From an uncultured Collinsella sp. (GTDB lineage: Bacteria; Actinomycetota; Coriobacteriia; Coriobacteriales; Coriobacteriaceae): 8,437 nucleotides of DNA. The stretch covers positions 1-8,437 of the forward strand of contig USHS01000045.1 of assembly GCA_900554585.1 (NCBI GenBank). Reading direction: 5' to 3'. This document shows, piece by piece, positions 5,667 to 8,437 of this stretch. The number at the start of each line of letters is the position of its first letter. The stretch's first letter is position 1. Under the pieces are notes generated by a model. It saw nothing but the letters and a program-made list of their open reading frames with translations, did no database searches and had not been told where the DNA came from. A program made the position numbers and the translations under genes.

Positions 5667-6617
5667 ATGGTTAACGAGAAGAAGGTCGCTATTGTCGGCT
5701 GCGGTTTCGTCGGTTCATCTTCGGCGTTCGCGTTGATGCAGAGTGGCCTGTTCTCCGAGATGGTCCTCATCGACGTGGATAAGAACCGCGCCGAGGGTGA
5801 GGCCCTGGATATCGCGCACGGCATGACGTTTGCCGAGCCGATGAAGATCTACGCCGGCGATTATTCCGATGTCGCCGACGCCGCCATGATCGTCGTCACC
5901 GCTGGTGCTGCCCAGAAGCCCGGTGAGACCCGCCTGGACCTGGTCAACAAGAACGTCAACATCTTTAAGTCCATTATCCCCGAGATTAAGAAGTCTGGCT
6001 TCGACGGCATTCTGCTCATCGTCTCCAACCCGGTCGACGTTCTGACCTACGCCGCCATCAAGATGTCCGGCCTGCCCGAGGGCCATGTCATCGGCTCCGG
6101 TACCGTGCTCGACACCGGCCGTCTGCAACAGATGCTTGGTGCCCACGTCGAGGTTGACCCGCGCGATGTCCAGGCCTACGTCATGGGCGAGCACGGTGAC
6201 TCCGAGTTCGTCGCTTGGTCCAGCGCTCAGGTTGCCGGCGTGCCGCTGAACACCTTCTGTGAGCTTCACGGCCACCTGGAGCATGAGGCTGCCGAGAAGC
6301 GCATCGCCGAGGACGTCAAGAACTCCGCCTACACCATCATCGAGAAGAAGCACGCCACCTACTACGGTGTCGCTATGGCCGTCAAGCGCATCTGCACTGC
6401 TGTCATGCGCGATGAGCAGACCGTTCTGCCTGTCTCCTCGCTCATGGTGGGCGAGTACGGCCTGTCCGATCTGGCCATCTCCATGCCGACGGTCGTTGGC
6501 CGCGACGGCGTCGTTTGCCGCGTTCCCGTGCCGCTGAACGATGACGAGCAGCATGAGCTCACCGTCTCTGCAAAGGCCCTCAAGGACATCATCGACAGCG
6601 TCGACTTCTCCTGCTAA
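5667..6617 (+). CDS. ldh: L-lactate dehydrogenase (NAD-dependent)
   Basis: The enzyme reduces pyruvate to L-lactate with NADH in the cytoplasm, regenerating NAD+ during fermentation. The protein has 316 residues, normal for bacterial LDH. The Rossmann nucleotide-binding motif GCGFVGSS is at 11-18 with acidic residues in LIDVD at 34-38. Gln83 in AAQKPGETRLDLV is the residue that marks lactate rather than malate dehydrogenases, where an Arg is found; Arg89 of the same loop binds substrate. SNPVD is at 120-124, Asp149 and Arg152 in VLDTGRLQ, and the catalytic His176 in GEHGDSE. The start is the ATG at 5667, with GGGAG 6 nt before it; an in-frame TTG at 5589 would add 26 residues over the leader hairpins and does not fit the family. 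Codons are strongly biased to GTC, ATC, AAG and CTG, as expected of a highly expressed gene. A strong terminator follows. Confidence 0.96.
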   Translation: MVNEKKVAIVGCGFVGSSSAFALMQSGLFSEMVLIDVDKNRAEGEALDIAHGMTFAEPMKIYAGDYSDVADAAMIVVTAGAAQKPGETRLDLVNKNVNIFKSIIPEIKKSGFDGILLIVSNPVDVLTYAAIKMSGLPEGHVIGSGTVLDTGRLQQMLGAHVEVDPRDVQAYVMGEHGDSEFVAWSSAQVAGVPLNTFCELHGHLEHEAAEKRIAEDVKNSAYTIIEKKHATYYGVAMAVKRICTAVMRDEQTVLPVSSLMVGEYGLSDLAISMPTVVGRDGVVCRVPVPLNDDEQHELTVSAKALKDIIDSVDFSC

Positions 6618-6648
6618 ATCAAGCTCGCTAGAGCGAAAAGCTACAATG

Positions 6649-6684
6649 AAGGCGCCCGGATTCATGTGACCCGGGCGCCTTTTT
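6649..6684 (+). terminator. Strong intrinsic terminator of ldh
   Basis: AAGGCGCCCGG pairs perfectly over 11 bp with CCGGGCGCCTT (6671-6681) across an 11-nt loop, and the right arm runs into five T residues (6680-6684). It begins 31 nt after the ldh stop codon. The A residues before the left arm make it partly symmetrical, but no opposing gene is nearby. Confidence 0.92.
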
Positions 6685-6758
6685 GGTGCATTGGGGACAG
6701 GTTTGTTTGCATCAAATGAGGTGCAATCGGTGCAAAACCAGCCTGTCCCCCTTGCACC
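6685..6758. repeat. Inverted pair of GGGGACAGG-type extragenic palindromes (REP/BIME-like)
   Basis: Two related units face each other. The left has GGTGCA-TT-GGGGACAGG (6685-6701) followed by TTTGTTTGCATCAAATG. The right has CGGTGCAAAACCAG, then CCTGTCCCC (6742-6750) and TGCACC (6753-6758). The 9-bp GGGGACAGG/CCTGTCCCC arms and the outer GGTGCA/TGCACC arms are exact complements. A third copy lies after the next gene at 7941-7963. Short repeats with a GGGGAC core that sit between genes are known in many bacteria and are moved by REP-associated tyrosine transposases (RAYT); no such transposase is in this window. The left unit abuts the T-tract of the ldh terminator. Confidence 0.75.
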
Positions 6759-6776
6759 ATTGTTGATGGGAGGGTC

Positions 6777-7937
6777 ATGTCTGATTCGCCTAACTTTTTG
6801 ACCTATGCCCAGACGGCCTTTGACTCGTTTGGTGAGCGGCCGTTCTGCGCGGTGGACAGTCTGGTCTTTGCGTGGTTGTCCTATTTGCGTTTGCCGGATG
6901 ATATGGCGGAGCTGACGAACTGGCAGGGCCTAGACGTACGCGAGCTGCTGCGTGCCGAGTGCTACCGGGACATGATTGGCGACTTGTGGGACCCGGAGGG
7001 CAGCAGGGCCTTGTTGGAGGCCGTGGCAGCAAGTCCTCGCTACCGTGGCGTGAACGTTTGCGGCTATCGTGCCGTGAGCGATGTGGTGGCGACGGAGCAG
7101 TTTGCAGCCATGACTTTCCGGTTTCCGGCGGGGTTTAGTTATCTTTCCTTCCGGGGGACCGACAGCACGATTGTGGGCTGGAAAGAGGACTTTAACATGG
7201 CGTTCCGGTATCCTGTGCCGGCTCAGGAATCCGCGGCGCGTTATGTGGACGAGGCGGCGGATGCGATTGACGGGCCGCTTTTGTGCGGAGGTCATTCCAA
7301 GGGTGGAAACCTTGCGGTGTACGGTGCGGCGATGTGTTCCGATGCCGCCCGTGAGCGAATCGAACGGGCGTATTCCCATGATGGTCCGGGCTTCGTCGAG
7401 GAGTTTCTGAGCGGCAACGCCTTTGCGAGCCTTTCTGGTCGTATCGATAAAACCCTGCCCCAGTCTTCGATCTTCGGCATGATGTTCGAGACACAGGAGG
7501 ACTATGCCATCGTTGAGAGCACCGAGTTCAGCCTGCTGCAGCACAATCCCTTTAGCTGGGTGGTCGACGGCTGCGATTTTGTGTATTGCGAACGCCTGTC
7601 TGCTGGCGCGCGATATGTTGACGGCTCTATTCGCGAGATGCTGCTTGCAGTGTCACCTGGCGAGCGCGAGCGTTTTGTAGATGCGTTGTTCTCCGTGTTT
7701 GAGGCTACGGGTGCTGAGCGGTTTGCGGATATCGCTGGGAATCTGCGCGAGAGCCTGCCCGTGATGCTCCAGGCTGCGCAAGGCTTTGACAAGGATACGC
7801 GCCGTTTTGTCTCGCAGACCATCGTGGCAATCCTTAAATGCGCACTGCTGCCCAAACGACCTCAGATCGACACGCCCGCTGCCGGCAAGAGTTTGGCAGA
7901 ACAGCTCGAGGCTTGGCAGTCCGAGCTCCTGCGCTAG
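6777..7937 (+). CDS. Mbeg1-like (DUF2974) alpha/beta hydrolase-fold protein
   Basis: The product is a 386-residue protein with no signal peptide or clear membrane segment, so probably cytoplasmic. It carries the lipase-like nucleophile elbow GGHSKGGNLAVYGA with Ser174 in GHSKG, preceded by the diagnostic LSFRGTDSTIVGWKEDFNMAF (123-143). SHDGPGF (200-206) and HNPFSW (256-261) supply likely Asp and His partners. This set is typical of the Mbeg1-like/DUF2974 family, which is common in Firmicutes and Coriobacteriia; the substrate is not known to me, and lipase or esterase activity is inference from the fold. The start at 6777 has a GGGAGGG ribosome binding site, though it is close (2-3 nt) to the ATG. 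The gene is isolated: it lies between the ldh terminator and a nucleoid-protein gene, with REP-like repeats on both sides and only 18 bp between the upstream repeat and the ATG. Codons look less biased than in ldh (more TTG, TTT, CGG), suggesting lower expression. Confidence 0.9.
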   Translation: MSDSPNFLTYAQTAFDSFGERPFCAVDSLVFAWLSYLRLPDDMAELTNWQGLDVRELLRAECYRDMIGDLWDPEGSRALLEAVAASPRYRGVNVCGYRAVSDVVATEQFAAMTFRFPAGFSYLSFRGTDSTIVGWKEDFNMAFRYPVPAQESAARYVDEAADAIDGPLLCGGHSKGGNLAVYGAAMCSDAARERIERAYSHDGPGFVEEFLSGNAFASLSGRIDKTLPQSSIFGMMFETQEDYAIVESTEFSLLQHNPFSWVVDGCDFVYCERLSAGARYVDGSIREMLLAVSPGERERFVDALFSVFEATGAERFADIAGNLRESLPVMLQAAQGFDKDTRRFVSQTIVAILKCALLPKRPQIDTPAAGKSLAEQLEAWQSELLR

Positions 7938-7940
7938 CCA

Positions 7941-7963
7941 TTGGTGCAAAGCAACCTGTCCCC
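7941..7963. repeat. Single GGGGACAGG-type extragenic repeat
   Basis: TTGGTGCAAAGCAACC followed by TGTCCCC matches the right unit at 6727-6750 and the reverse complement of the left unit near 6693-6715, allowing one or two gaps. It begins 3 nt after the stop codon of the hydrolase gene. No inverted partner is seen nearby, and it lacks a T-tract, so it is not a typical terminator. Confidence 0.7.
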
Positions 7964-8004
7964 GATGCGTCAACCTTCGATGTACCTGGGGCTGGCTCGA
8001 CCGC

Positions 8005-8010
8005 TATACT
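8005..8010 (+). promoter_or_regulatory. Candidate -10 box for the nucleoid-associated protein gene
   Basis: TATACT matches the -10 consensus at 5 of 6 positions and would place the transcription start about 32 nt before the ATG at 8049. The -35 region (TGTACC or GTACCT) is poor. Confidence 0.4.
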
Positions 8011-8048
8011 GGTTCGTGCCGAAATCGATCTAGAACGGAATGCCGTAT

Positions 8049-8437
8049 ATGAAAATCAATCATGCGATTCTGCATATCCTGGACTTTGACTCTGCCGTCA
8101 ACGTCATGAGCCAGCGCGAGCTCGATATCGAGAGCCGTACCGTGCGCAACTTCGTGACCACGCATCTGCGCCGCGCACGTACCTCGGCCGACAATAAACG
8201 CGCCACGTTTGCGGAGAACTCTGCGTTTGGCGGCGAGCTCAAGGGCTATTTCTTTGGCGAGCGCGAGTTCGTTGACCTGTCGCAGCAGATTGCGGAGTTT
8301 ATCTCCTCCGAGCTCACCAAAGCCGAGAAAGCCGAGTCCACTGACGTGCTTGTGGCGGACTTTGACGACGATGAGGATGCCCGCTGGTTTGCCGTGATGC
8401 TGCTGGGCTCCAAGCAGGCTTTTATGCACGAAGTGGG
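8049..8437 (+). CDS. Partial 37-kDa nucleoid-associated protein (YejK/NdpA family)
   Basis: The frame is open from the ATG at 8049 to the right edge, showing 129 residues; the family is usually about 330-350 residues, so more than half is missing. The N-terminus HAILHILDFDSA, then MSQRELDIES and a helical VRNFVTTHLRRA, follows the start of the family pattern. AEFISSELTKAE (82-93) and LVADFDDDEDARWFAVMLLGS (101-121) match the next conserved block, where an acidic turn precedes the Arg-Trp-Phe-Ala strand. Members associate with the nucleoid in Escherichia coli, but their molecular role is poorly known. The ribosome binding site is weak (ACGGA, 8035-8039, about 9 nt before the ATG); no better start exists in frame. 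The gap to the upstream gene is 111 bp and includes a repeat and a candidate promoter, so it probably starts its own transcript. Confidence 0.87.
   Translation, partial: MKINHAILHILDFDSAVNVMSQRELDIESRTVRNFVTTHLRRARTSADNKRATFAENSAFGGELKGYFFGEREFVDLSQQIAEFISSELTKAEKAESTDVLVADFDDDEDARWFAVMLLGSKQAFMHEV

Noticed and set aside
6642..6647. TACAAT resembling a -10 box after ldh
   Set aside because: A transcript from here would start inside the strong ldh terminator, and no -35 box is visible.
5715..6665. 316-residue minus-strand frame across ldh
   Set aside because: It would start inside the ldh terminator region and gives a low-information translation opposite an intact lactate dehydrogenase.

Overview
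The window looks like chromosomal DNA from a high-GC actinobacterium, most likely class Coriobacteriia and probably Collinsella. I infer this from the GC-rich codon usage, the set of genes, and the character of the proteins; no rRNA or marker search was possible. It holds seven genes, two of them cut by the window edges. There are no tRNAs, rRNAs, CRISPR arrays, insertion sequences or phage genes that I can see.

Layout. On the minus strand are a partial gene (917 down to the left edge) with a small N-terminal domain followed by a long charged linker, and upstream of it (2000 to 1056) a membrane protein with a Ser/Thr-rich tail. A roughly 200-bp divergent promoter region (2001-2203) separates these from a plus-strand series: nadE (glutamine-dependent NAD+ synthetase, 2204-4183), a fold-type-I PLP aminotransferase of the LL-diaminopimelate-aminotransferase-like group (4302-5465), ldh (L-lactate dehydrogenase, 5667-6617), an Mbeg1-like/DUF2974 alpha/beta hydrolase (6777-7937), and the start of a 37-kDa nucleoid-associated protein (YejK/NdpA family, 8049 to the right edge).

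The plus-strand genes do not look like one tight operon. A strong intrinsic terminator follows ldh, a good terminator-like hairpin lies between nadE and the aminotransferase, and gaps of 110-200 bp separate the genes. The metabolic genes fit a fermentative gut anaerobe: NadE makes NAD+, and Ldh reoxidises NADH by reducing pyruvate to lactate. Co-regulation is not shown.

The most interesting material is between the genes. Three copies of a GGGGACAGG-type extragenic palindrome flank the Mbeg1-like gene, two as an inverted pair and one alone. Terminator-like stem-loops sit directly in front of the ribosome binding sites of both the aminotransferase and ldh. The ldh upstream region also carries two 13-bp near-identical operator-like elements and a 24-codon leader ORF whose stop codon overlaps the ldh start. 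I found no convincing new multi-gene system; the two hypothetical minus-strand proteins and the leader structures are the parts least explained by known families.
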